Positions 33,981-42,042 of a DNA stretch of 64,000 nucleotides are shown piece by piece. Made by a program: the position numbers and the translations under genes. How positions within the stretch are numbered: the stretch's first letter is position 1; each line of letters opens with the position of its first letter. This DNA comes from CAYYMH01 sp964472785 (GTDB lineage: Bacteria > Zhuqueibacterota > Zhuqueibacteria > Thermofontimicrobiales > Thermofontimicrobiaceae), in contig CAYYMH010000004.1 of the NCBI GenBank assembly GCA_964472785.1, positions 67,145-131,144 on the forward strand. The letters run 5' to 3'. The notes beneath the pieces were generated by a model that saw only the letters and a list, made by a program, of their open reading frames with translations, did not search any database and was not told the DNA's origin.

Positions 33981-34400
33981 TTATTTAGTTTGCATTTCTT
34001 TGTCAAGGCAATCTTTGCAAATACCTTTAAAATATCCGTGTACTTCCTCAATCTTGTGTTCGCCTGAAATAATCGTATTCAGATGAGGACACTCAATATC
34101 GATGTCAATAATTTTCGAACATCGTTTGCATAAAAAATGGTGATGATTTTGAGTTACAATATCATAACGATGTTCCGAGCCTGTGATTGTCAATGTATTA
34201 ACCAAGCCTTTTTTATCAAACACGTCTAATGTATTGTAGATCGTTGTTTTTGATAAAGTGGGCACCTTATCATACAGCGCCGCATAAATCATGTCCGCTG
34301 TTGGATGCTCGTGTTTTTGTAGCAGATATTCCAAAATTTTTATCCGCTGGAACGTTGGCTTTATTCCCCGATGAAGTAACATATTCTTCAAATTTTGCAT
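33981..34400 (-). CDS. perR: Fur-family regulator, PerR-like
   Basis: 139 residues. The winged-helix part has KPTFQRIKILEYLLQKHEHP and PTLSKTTIYNTLDVFDKKGL. The metal region is HHHFLCKRCSKIIDIDI, and a second pair CKDC gives a Cys4 zinc site. The set of His and Asp ligands and the company of rubrerythrin, cytochrome bd and superoxide reductase suggest a peroxide sensor rather than an iron sensor; this is inference. It is 30 bases upstream of cydA in the same direction, so it may control its own operon. Confidence 0.85.
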   Translation of the reverse strand: MQNLKNMLLHRGIKPTFQRIKILEYLLQKHEHPTADMIYAALYDKVPTLSKTTIYNTLDVFDKKGLVNTLTITGSEHRYDIVTQNHHHFLCKRCSKIIDIDIECPHLNTIISGEHKIEEVHGYFKGICKDCLDKEMQTK

Positions 34401-34461
34401 GTTAACCCACTTTCACGGTGTTTTATCTATAATTTATGAAAATTGATCGGGCTTTTCCGAT

Positions 34462-36588
34462 TCATTTTGTTTTCAAGTTGAATTTGTCATTGTAATAAGT
34501 CAGAAAATCAGCGACTTGAGTTATAGGCGCCTGACAACTCTGGTTTTCACAAATATACATTTTGCTCTGCTCATCTTTTGGATATTTACCCTCAAATAAT
34601 TTGAACCTATCCAACCGAGCCTTATCCTTGTCAGTAAAATGAACATCGAGCAAGCCGACCACCTTATTCGGAAAATAGAGTTTTGATATCAGAGAAATCA
34701 TCTCATCCGTCTTTTTCGTTCCCCGCTTTCCCGAAATGACGATTTCATTGGTATCAGACCAGAAGCTCTCCAAAACTGTCAACAGATAAGTAAACGACAA
34801 TGGATACTTTTCGAGTTGTGCGGTCACTGTTTTTATTGTTCGCTCTGTCTTCTTTTTTAAAGAAAAATCACCTGTGAATTGGCTTAACCGAATGAGATTT
34901 GCTGCTGCGACCGAATGTCCCGACGGGATGACATTGTCATGAATTTTCCGGGTTCGTACCAATATTTCGTCCTGATCCGATGCTGTGAAGAAAAACCCGC
35001 CATCGGATTCGTCCCAAAATTTTTCCATCATGAGCTGATTGATTTTTACCGCTTCGATCAGATAATATGGATCAAACGATGATTCATAAAAATCAATCAA
35101 TGCAGCGACGAAAAATGCATAGTCCGTGAGATAACCCGGAATCGTTTTCTGCTTTTTATCGCCAAGTCGAAAAACCGTATTATTACCGAAGGCATTTTTC
35201 AGTAAATTATCGATCGCACTTTGAGCAATCTTTAAATATTTATCTTCCCGAACAACCTGATAAGCCTTACAAAATGCGGAAATCATCAAGCTGTTCCACG
35301 CCGTGATGATTTTTGTGTCTGTCATTGGTGGTGTACGTTTTGTTCGCTCTGCTAATAATTTACCGCGATGTTGCTTCAATTTGGAATTCAATTCGTCCGA
35401 TGAAAGCTCAAATTGTGTTGCTAACTCTTCAATATCACGTACGATGTGCAAAATATTTTTACCGTCCCAATTTCCCGGAGTCGTAACATCGTAAACCGCA
35501 CAGACGATTTTAGCCTCTTCCTCACCCAAAATCTGCTCAATTTCTTTTCGATCCCAGACATAATATTTCCCTTCTTCGCCTTCACTATCAGCATCCTGTG
35601 CCGAATAAAACCCACCGTTTTCAGCAGTCATTTCTCGCATGACATAATCGAGTGTATGCCGCGCAATCTGCTCGTAAAATGGATTCTGCGTTATCTGAAA
35701 AGCCTCGAGATATGCATTGGCTAATAATGCGTTGTCGTACAACATTTTTTCAAAATGCGGTACCAGCCATTTCTCGTCTGTCGAATAACGGTGAAAGCCG
35801 CCGCCCAACTGATCGTAAATGCCACCATTCGCCATGTGCTGTAGCGTGGTTTCGACCATTTTGAGCGTTGTCTCGTTTTTGGTGTTAAAATAATAACGCA
35901 GCAAAAACGACAAAGTCGTTGCCTGCGGAAATTTGGGTGCAGCACCAAACCCGCCAAATTTTTCGTCAAAATTTCGTGTCAATTCTTGAAAAGCATTGTG
36001 CCATATTTTAGGTGTTGCCAGCGTAGCTGATGGACTCATCCGATTATATATTTTGATATGCCGCGCAATTTCATCGGCGCTTTTAAAAATCTGCCCCCGC
36101 TGGTTTTGCCAGACTTGAATAATCTGGAGCAAAATATTCTTAAATCCAACACGGCCCCATCGATCCTCCGGAGGAAAATATGTTCCGCCAACAAACGGCT
36201 GCAGATCAGGCGTCAACCAAAGTGAAAGCGGCCAGCCGCCACTGCCGGTCATCATTTGAACTGCGTTCATGTAAATTTCATCAATATCAGGCCGCTCTTC
36301 CCTGTCCACTTTGATATTAATAAAATTCTCATTCAGGATATCGGCTATTTTAGGTTCGGAAAAAGACTCCTGTTCCATGACATGACACCAGTGACAGGCA
36401 GAATATCCGATAGAAAGAAAAATCGGTTTATTTTGTTTTCGGGCAGATTGAAGCGCTTCTTTTCCCCAGGGATGCCAATCTACCGGATTATGGGCGTGTT
36501 GCAGCAAATAGGGACTTGTCTCATGGATTAAGTGGTTGGTATTCTGTCCGGTGTTTAATTTATTTTTATTTCTATCTTGATCAACCAT
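34462..36588 (-). CDS. DUF255 thioredoxin-domain protein (YyaL/SSP411-like)
   Basis: 708 residues. The N-terminal thioredoxin-like domain has HETSPYLLQHAHNPVDWHPW and SIGYSACHWCHVMEQESF with a CXXC site. The following alpha/alpha six-barrel resembles cellobiose 2-epimerase-like folds (PHFEKMLYDNALLANAY, GGFYSAQDADSEGEEGKYY). The cellular role of the family is not settled; redox or carbohydrate-linked roles have been proposed. It lies 8 bases downstream of tusA and is probably the last gene of the sdh-isc operon. Confidence 0.92.
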   Translation of the reverse strand: MVDQDRNKNKLNTGQNTNHLIHETSPYLLQHAHNPVDWHPWGKEALQSARKQNKPIFLSIGYSACHWCHVMEQESFSEPKIADILNENFINIKVDREERPDIDEIYMNAVQMMTGSGGWPLSLWLTPDLQPFVGGTYFPPEDRWGRVGFKNILLQIIQVWQNQRGQIFKSADEIARHIKIYNRMSPSATLATPKIWHNAFQELTRNFDEKFGGFGAAPKFPQATTLSFLLRYYFNTKNETTLKMVETTLQHMANGGIYDQLGGGFHRYSTDEKWLVPHFEKMLYDNALLANAYLEAFQITQNPFYEQIARHTLDYVMREMTAENGGFYSAQDADSEGEEGKYYVWDRKEIEQILGEEEAKIVCAVYDVTTPGNWDGKNILHIVRDIEELATQFELSSDELNSKLKQHRGKLLAERTKRTPPMTDTKIITAWNSLMISAFCKAYQVVREDKYLKIAQSAIDNLLKNAFGNNTVFRLGDKKQKTIPGYLTDYAFFVAALIDFYESSFDPYYLIEAVKINQLMMEKFWDESDGGFFFTASDQDEILVRTRKIHDNVIPSGHSVAAANLIRLSQFTGDFSLKKKTERTIKTVTAQLEKYPLSFTYLLTVLESFWSDTNEIVISGKRGTKKTDEMISLISKLYFPNKVVGLLDVHFTDKDKARLDRFKLFEGKYPKDEQSKMYICENQSCQAPITQVADFLTYYNDKFNLKTK

Positions 36589-36596
36589 AATCTATT

Positions 36597-36830
36597 TTAC
36601 TTCTTTTTCTTTTTCACATACGCCCGGTATTCGTCGCCATTTTGTTCAATGCCTAAAAATTCATGTCCTGTAATTTTACACCAGTTGGGCATATCTTCCA
36701 CAATTCCTTTATCGTCCGATACAATTTCCAGGACTTCATCTTCTTGTAAATCACTGATTTTTTCCGCTGTCTTAATAATCGGCATCGGACAAAACAATCC
36801 CAAACAATCTATGCTATGATCAAATTTCAT
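36597..36830 (-). CDS. tusA: TusA-family sulfur carrier
   Basis: 77 residues. The C-P-x-P active site is in CLGLFCPMPIIKTAEKI, and the rest matches the TusA fold (VLEIVSDDKGIVEDMPNWC). The cysteine carries persulfide sulfur between proteins. An AGAGGA site precedes the ATG. It is next to DsrE2, the pairing seen in many sulfur-trafficking clusters. Confidence 0.9.
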   Translation of the reverse strand: MKFDHSIDCLGLFCPMPIIKTAEKISDLQEDEVLEIVSDDKGIVEDMPNWCKITGHEFLGIEQNGDEYRAYVKKKKK

Positions 36831-36847
36831 ATTGTCATTTCCTCTGA

Positions 36848-37330
36848 CTAAATGAAAAGTGTAAAATCACTTTCTTTTGCATCGGCTAAAAAGGATGTCA
36901 CACCGGCAACCCGAGACACCTCAGGAATCAGCGATTCTTCAGTTATTCCCAGCACATTCATGCTGGTTGAACAGGCCGTTAAATTGACGCCCATCTGATG
37001 TGCCATGGAAATCATTTCTTTCAACTCAGGCATTTTCGATTTTTTCATCAGTTGCTTCATCATTTTGGCGCCGGCTCCCATCATGTTCAGTTTTGAAATC
37101 GGACGTTTTGAAGGTCCAGGTTTAACCATGATGCCAAATAGGCGTCGCATCCATCCTAATCCTCTGACACGTACCCCTTCCTGTTGCAATAGTTTTAAAC
37201 CCCAAAAGGTAAAAAACATATTGACCTTCATTCCGGAGGCGGCAGCACCGTTAGCGATGATAAAGCTGGCGGTGATTTTATCCAAATCGCCGCTGAAGAC
37301 AATAATTGATACTGCATTTTTTTCATTCAT
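36848..37330 (-). CDS. DsrE2-type DsrE/F-like sulfurtransferase
   Basis: 160 residues. IIVFSGDLDKITASFIIANG starts the DsrE fold. FFTFWGLKLLQQEG, the glycine- and methionine-rich LNMMGAGAKMMKQLMKKSKM and the NLTACSTSMNVLGI segment with the conserved Cys are typical of DsrE2. Proteins of this group bind persulfide and hand it to TusA. It lies between iscU and tusA with gaps under 20 bases; the weak ribosome site suggests coupling. Confidence 0.9.
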   Translation of the reverse strand: MNEKNAVSIIVFSGDLDKITASFIIANGAAASGMKVNMFFTFWGLKLLQQEGVRVRGLGWMRRLFGIMVKPGPSKRPISKLNMMGAGAKMMKQLMKKSKMPELKEMISMAHQMGVNLTACSTSMNVLGITEESLIPEVSRVAGVTSFLADAKESDFTLFI

Positions 37331-37344
37331 AGTTATTTATTTTT

Positions 37345-37773
37345 TTAGTGATTTTCATCTGAATCATGATCTGATGCTAATTTTAATTCGAATGGCGGTT
37401 TAATCCCCTGCCTCTCATAATAATCCGCCAAAGACCGGTGTAGTGCCTCTTCTGCCAGCACCGAACAATGACGTTTTACTTTGGGCAATCCACCGAGAGC
37501 AACAGTCACTGTTTTGTTGGTCACCTTCAACGCCTCTTCAATTTTCTTTCCTTTAATCATTTCCGTTGCCATACTGCTACTGGCAATCGCCGCACCGCAG
37601 CCAAACGTTTTAAATTTTGCATCCACGATCACGTCATTCTCTATTTTCAAATACATTTTCATGATGTCGCCACACGCCGGATTTCCTACCGATCCGATTC
37701 CGTTTGCATCCTCCAGTTCACCGACGTTTCTCGGATTCATGAAATGATCCATCACTTCTTTGCTGTAATCCAT
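37345..37773 (-). CDS. iscU: IscU/NifU-N Fe-S cluster scaffold
   Basis: 142 residues. The three cluster cysteines lie in GNPACGDIMKMYL, KTFGCGAAIASSSMATE and VKRHCSVLAEEAL, with the Asp after the first. It assembles Fe-S clusters for transfer to apo-proteins. It follows a NifS-like gene whose product lacks the PLP lysine, so the local sulfur source is uncertain; DsrE2 and TusA downstream are possible alternatives. Confidence 0.94.
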   Translation of the reverse strand: MDYSKEVMDHFMNPRNVGELEDANGIGSVGNPACGDIMKMYLKIENDVIVDAKFKTFGCGAAIASSSMATEMIKGKKIEEALKVTNKTVTVALGGLPKVKRHCSVLAEEALHRSLADYYERQGIKPPFELKLASDHDSDENH

Positions 37774-37839
37774 TTTTTCCCTTTCTTTCTCGCTTTAAAA
37801 TAAAATTAACGAATTAACTGTTATTATGTGAACTAAATT

Positions 37840-39003
37840 CTATTTATTATACAAGGGTGACATCTGTCGTAACCGCTCCACGATCGAGGGCAGTTTTTCT
37901 ATCAGCAATTGCACATCCTGCTCGCTGTTGTCAATTCCCAAAGTGAATAAAATCGTGCCGTTGGCAATCTCGTGAGATTCACCAATCGCTAATAAAACGT
38001 GTGAAGCCTTTAAAGCTTTTGACGTGCACGCCGAACCACTGGAGGCAACGATGTTGTCTGTGCCTAAAAATAATAAAATCGACTCCCCTTCGATATATCG
38101 AAAGCCAAAATTCACATTATTGGGCAGTCGCTGCTCGCGATGGCCGTGTAAAAAAACTTCTTCAATTTTCTCTTCGATGCCATCAATCAATAAATCACGC
38201 AATGATTTGACCTGGTCGATTCTTTTGTCCATATCTCGTTGCGCCAACTCCGCTGCCTTGCCCATTCCAACGATTCCCATCACATTTTCAGTTCCAGCTC
38301 TCCGCCCGTTTTCCTGAATGCCGCCATGAATTAGCGGATGAATTCTCGTTCCTTTTCGGACGTACAATCCGGCGACACCTTTGGGTCCGTAAAAATTGTG
38401 ACTGCCGAAACTAATCAGGTCGGCATTGAGCTTGTCCACATCAACCGGGACAGTCCCGACTGTTTGAATGCCGTCGGAATGAAAAAGCACATCTTTTTCT
38501 TTCACCATCCGACTGATCTCTTCAAGCGGCTCAATGGTACCGATTTCATGATTAGCGTGCATGATTGACACGAGAATGGTTGTATCGGTGATTGCTTTTT
38601 TAACATCATCCGGATCGATCAGTCCGTTTTTATCGACCGGCACTTCGGTGACTTCAAAGCCTAATTTTTGTAAATATTGGGCTGTTTGAAGAACGGAAAA
38701 ATGTTCAATCGCCGAGACAACGATGTGATTTCCTTTTTTCTGATTGGCAAACGCAGCGCCCTTAATAGCAAAATTGTTGGACTCGCTGCCCGATGCGGTG
38801 AAAATGATTTCTGTGGGTGAAGCATTGATCAGCGTTGCCACATGTTCTCTGGCTTGTTCAACCGCCTGCTTTGCCTGCTTACCCTGCTCATTCATGCTGG
38901 ATGGATTCCCGAAAATGTCTGATAAAAATGGTTTCATGCTTTCCACAACTTCAGGCAATGGCTGGGTCGCAGCCACATGATCAAAATTTATTAACTTACT
39001 CAT
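37840..39003 (-). CDS. NifS/IscS-like protein lacking the PLP lysine (Asn203)
   Basis: 387 residues of the class V aminotransferase fold. Family features include SGSESNNFAIKG, VVSAIEHFSVL (PLP-stacking His), FHSDGIQTVG and SSGSACTSKALKASH with Cys326, the cysteine that carries persulfide in IscS. The segment that should contain the Schiff-base lysine reads GSHNFYGPKG, with Asn203 (codon AAT at 38395-38397) in place of Lys. Archaeoglobus fulgidus IscS has the same change and is reported to lack desulfurase activity while using its Cys as cluster ligand with IscU. The ATG is one base after the sdhB stop, with a GAGG site. iscU follows. Confidence 0.9.
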   Translation of the reverse strand: MSKLINFDHVAATQPLPEVVESMKPFLSDIFGNPSSMNEQGKQAKQAVEQAREHVATLINASPTEIIFTASGSESNNFAIKGAAFANQKKGNHIVVSAIEHFSVLQTAQYLQKLGFEVTEVPVDKNGLIDPDDVKKAITDTTILVSIMHANHEIGTIEPLEEISRMVKEKDVLFHSDGIQTVGTVPVDVDKLNADLISFGSHNFYGPKGVAGLYVRKGTRIHPLIHGGIQENGRRAGTENVMGIVGMGKAAELAQRDMDKRIDQVKSLRDLLIDGIEEKIEEVFLHGHREQRLPNNVNFGFRYIEGESILLFLGTDNIVASSGSACTSKALKASHVLLAIGESHEIANGTILFTLGIDNSEQDVQLLIEKLPSIVERLRQMSPLYNK

Positions 39004-39004
39004 C

Positions 39005-39724
39005 TTAACCTCGATTTGCGTTTATTTCTTTTTGGATAAATGTGATGTCACGAAGCGGGCGGCAATCTTTCGGACACACTTTCACACAGACAGCATGTTT
39101 GTCGCAGGCAAATACCCCGTTTTCTTTGTTGCTAAAATCGATGCGTTCATCCGTATTCTTATCCCGCGGATCAAATAAATGCCGATAAATCTGAACGGAT
39201 GTCGCCGGTCCGATGAATTCCGGCATTTCAGCCATCTTGGGACAGTCGGAAACGCAGCAGGCGCATTTGATGCAGTCCGCGGAACGGCTGAGCTGATCGT
39301 ACAAATTTTTATCTAAATTTTCCTGATAATTCATGCGCTCATCCGGCACCTCTTTTTCCCGAACCAGCCAGGGCATCGTTGATTTGATCTCGCTCCAAAA
39401 TGGTCGCTTGTCCACTACCAGATCCTTTATCACGCCCATTGTTGAAAGTGGCTCTAAAGTAATCGTATCGGATTCTTTCAATAATTCGCCCACCTGGGTT
39501 TTACATGCCAGTCGCGCGGTTCCGTTAATCCGAATCGCGCAGGTTCCGCAGATTGCGCCACGACAGGAATAGCGATACGCCAGCGTCCCATCCTGTTCTT
39601 CGTGAACCTGATGCAGCACTTCCAGCACAGACATACCGGGTTCATTCCTCACCGAATACTCAACCAGACGACCCGATTCTTCTTTTTCCGGATTAAAGCG
39701 AAAAATTTTGACCAGAATGTCCAT
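39005..39724 (-). CDS. sdhB: Succinate dehydrogenase/fumarate reductase iron-sulfur subunit
   Basis: 239 residues. The [2Fe-2S] domain has RYSCRGAICGTCAIRING and a later Cys in RLACKT. The C-terminal domain has CIKCACCVSDCP and CDKHAVCVKVCPKDCRPL for the 4Fe and 3Fe clusters. It carries electrons between the flavoprotein and the quinone. It is followed at one base by the NifS-like gene. No membrane-anchor gene is present next to it. Confidence 0.95.
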   Translation of the reverse strand: MDILVKIFRFNPEKEESGRLVEYSVRNEPGMSVLEVLHQVHEEQDGTLAYRYSCRGAICGTCAIRINGTARLACKTQVGELLKESDTITLEPLSTMGVIKDLVVDKRPFWSEIKSTMPWLVREKEVPDERMNYQENLDKNLYDQLSRSADCIKCACCVSDCPKMAEMPEFIGPATSVQIYRHLFDPRDKNTDERIDFSNKENGVFACDKHAVCVKVCPKDCRPLRDITFIQKEINANRG

Positions 39725-39825
39725 TCAATCTTATTCCTATTTTTTTATTATTCAGTTCGCTCTCTATTGCTAAATTTAATTCTCTGTTTTCTCTGTGCCT
39801 CGGTTGCATAATACAATTACCAACC

Positions 39826-41523
39826 TCAATAACGTATCTCGTCTAACGGTTCAATATCCTCGATCACCACATCTTTGTAACTTAATTCAGGTTCCCCTTT
39901 TTGATTTTTCTTCATGAGCGTATGTTTCAAAAATTGCTGATTATCCATTTCCGGATAATCCTCCCGAAAATGTGCGCCCCTGCTTTCTTTTCTGGCAATT
40001 GCTCCCTCCGCCACAATCCTCGCCAAATCCAGCATGTCGCCTAACTCAAGCGCACGAAGTAGATTAAGATTATAAATACTGCCTTTATCACGAACGCTTA
40101 CATTTTGATACCTCTCTTGCAACTGTGTGATTTTCGCCAAACCTTCTCGCATCAAAGTTTGATTACGGAAAATACCAAAGCCTTTGATCATCGCCTGTTC
40201 CATTTCAGCGCGGAGCGAAGCAACTTGTTCACCGCGCTCCCGATCCAACAATGCCTTTATCCGCTGATCTTCATTTTTCAGACTCGTTTTTGAGTAATTC
40301 TGCAAATCATTTTCCACAGCAAAGTTGAGCGCTTCCCTGCCGGCGTGCAAACCGAAAACCACGGTTTCCAGCAAAGAATTTCCACCCAGACGATTTGCAC
40401 CGTGAACACTGACACAACTGCATTCACCGGCTGCAAATATCCCCGGAACGATAGTTTGAGTTTTCACATTCACATCAATCCCTCCCATCGTATAATGTAC
40501 TGTCGGTCGGATCGGAATCGGTTCTTTCACCGGATCAACGCCGGCAAAATGGATGGCAATTTCCCGAATCTGGGGTAGCCGGTTTTTGATTTTTTCCTCA
40601 CCAAGATGACGCAGGTCGAGATGCACATATTTATCGTTAATGCCTCTGCCCTGCTGAATCTCCAAATGGATGGAACGTGCGACAAAATCTCTCGGAGCCA
40701 ATTCCATAAATTTAGGAGCATACTTTTCCATAAAACGCTCGCCATTCGCATTAATCAAATAACCGCCTTCACCGCGGGCGCCTTCAGTAATCAAAATGCC
40801 GTTCAGCAAACCAGTGGGATGAATTTGAAAAAATTCGAAATCCTTGATCGAAATTCCGGCATGATAAGCCAATGCCATCCCGTCTCCCGTATTAATCAGT
40901 GCATTTGAACTTTGACCATAAATCCGACCGGCACCACCGGTGGCCAATACTAACGCTTTTCCCCGGATAAAATGAAATTCACCGTTCACAAAATCGTAAA
41001 CAACCACTCCCTTAAATTTTCCATCTTCCACGATCAGTGTGGTGACAAAGTGCTCCCAGAGCATGGGGATATTTTGTTTCATTGCCTGTTCGTAAAGCGT
41101 GTGCAACAAATTGTGTCCGGTCTTGTCTGCTACAAAACAGGTTCTGTTGCGGCTCTGTCCCCCGAAAGCCCGTTGCGCAATCGTGCCATCTTCATTTCGA
41201 TTAAAAAGTGCGCCGTATTTATCGAGTCGGGCAATTGCATCTTTCGCTTCGCTGCACAGGACTCTCGCTGCATCCTGATCCGCTAAAAACCAGGAACCTT
41301 TGACAGTGTCGTACTGATGCCCTTTCCAGCTATCATCAAACCGAATTGCCGCATTAATACCACCCTGAGCAGCACCGGAATGTGAACGTACCGGATGTAC
41401 TTTAGAGATAAGGGCAATTTTGACAGATTTATCGCGTTCACGTGCTTCAAGCGCTGCGCTCAAACCCGCAAGTCCGGCACCAACAATAAGAATATCGTAA
41501 GCATGGTCTTCTGATATGTGCAT
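39826..41523 (-). CDS. sdhA: Succinate dehydrogenase/fumarate reductase flavoprotein subunit
   Basis: 565 residues. FAD is bound by VGAGLAGLSAALEA and the covalent-FAD His lies in VRSHSGAAQGGINAA. The active-site region includes HPTGLLNGILITEGARGEGG, and RPTVHYTMGGIDVN and GECSCVSVHGANRLGGNSLL follow. It interconverts succinate and fumarate; direction cannot be told from sequence. It is separated from sdhB by about 100 bases containing a decayed repeat, and from the upstream NifU-like gene by 60 bases. Confidence 0.95.
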   Translation of the reverse strand: MHISEDHAYDILIVGAGLAGLSAALEARERDKSVKIALISKVHPVRSHSGAAQGGINAAIRFDDSWKGHQYDTVKGSWFLADQDAARVLCSEAKDAIARLDKYGALFNRNEDGTIAQRAFGGQSRNRTCFVADKTGHNLLHTLYEQAMKQNIPMLWEHFVTTLIVEDGKFKGVVVYDFVNGEFHFIRGKALVLATGGAGRIYGQSSNALINTGDGMALAYHAGISIKDFEFFQIHPTGLLNGILITEGARGEGGYLINANGERFMEKYAPKFMELAPRDFVARSIHLEIQQGRGINDKYVHLDLRHLGEEKIKNRLPQIREIAIHFAGVDPVKEPIPIRPTVHYTMGGIDVNVKTQTIVPGIFAAGECSCVSVHGANRLGGNSLLETVVFGLHAGREALNFAVENDLQNYSKTSLKNEDQRIKALLDRERGEQVASLRAEMEQAMIKGFGIFRNQTLMREGLAKITQLQERYQNVSVRDKGSIYNLNLLRALELGDMLDLARIVAEGAIARKESRGAHFREDYPEMDNQQFLKHTLMKKNQKGEPELSYKDVVIEDIEPLDEIRY

Positions 41524-41583
41524 TTATTTTAGCTCCGAAAATTTCGCTTTTTTTTAACTTCCGACGGAGATTTTGAATTGACC

Positions 41584-41805
41584 TTAAACTGCCTGAACAT
41601 CTGTGACTTCGGGAACCATCTCCTGGAGATTTTTTTTGATCCCGTGTTGCAAAGTCATTTGGGACATGGGACATCCGAAACATGCTCCCTCAAGTCTGAC
41701 CTTGACGACACCATTGTCATCAACTGAGATTAGTTTTACATCTCCGCCGTCCGCCTGTAATGATGGCCTGATTTTTTCCAATGCTTTTTCGATTTTTTCT
41801 CTCAT
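41584..41805 (-). CDS. NifU C-terminal domain protein
   Basis: 73 residues. IRPSLQADGGDVKLISVDD and GACFGCPMSQMTLQHGI, with the CXXC that holds a [4Fe-4S] cluster, define the NifU-C/NfuA domain. It carries preformed clusters to targets. It is the first gene after the promoter at 41863-41891 and so heads the Fe-S/succinate dehydrogenase operon. Confidence 0.94.
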   Translation of the reverse strand: MREKIEKALEKIRPSLQADGGDVKLISVDDNGVVKVRLEGACFGCPMSQMTLQHGIKKNLQEMVPEVTDVQAV

Positions 41806-41838
41806 GATACTTCCTCTAATTTGTAGTTACATTCGAAT

Positions 41839-41861
41839 TTGTAATTGTTACAATCTGTAAC
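41839..41861 (-). promoter_or_regulatory. Overlapping palindromic operators
   Basis: Two overlapping palindromes are seen: TTGTAATTGTTACAA (41839-41853) and GTTACAATCTGTAAC (41847-41861), each with perfect 6-base arms and a 3-base centre. They start one base downstream of the -10 element and cover the predicted transcription start, a repressor position. The regulator is unknown; a PerR/Fur-like or Rrf2-type protein would fit the genes controlled. Confidence 0.5.
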
Positions 41862-41862
41862 T

Positions 41863-41891
41863 AATATAACATTATATTGAAACAAAGTCAA
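41863..41891 (-). promoter_or_regulatory. Sigma-70 promoter for the nifU-sdh-isc operon
   Basis: On the minus strand TTGACT and TATATT are separated by exactly 17 bases. The 10-base match and spacing make this one of the clearest promoters in the window. It drives transcription toward the NifU-C gene at 41805. Confidence 0.6.
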
Positions 41892-41933
41892 GGAGTTTTT
41901 AAAATTTTCATTCGCCTTAATTAAAAAATTTTA

Positions 41934-41961
41934 TTGACATTAATAGTAAAACTTGTAAATT
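41934..41961 (+). promoter_or_regulatory. Possible sigma-70 promoter for the SpoIID gene
   Basis: A perfect TTGACA is followed after 16 bases by TAAATT. It faces right, away from the promoter at 41863-41891, so the two are divergent. The -10 match is weak. Confidence 0.35.
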
Positions 41962-42042
41962 ATGCATATACAAATTAACTTGAATTAAAAAAGCTAAGCG
42001 CATTTTATCTCATCCTTTTAAAATAATTGCGGAGAACTTCCA

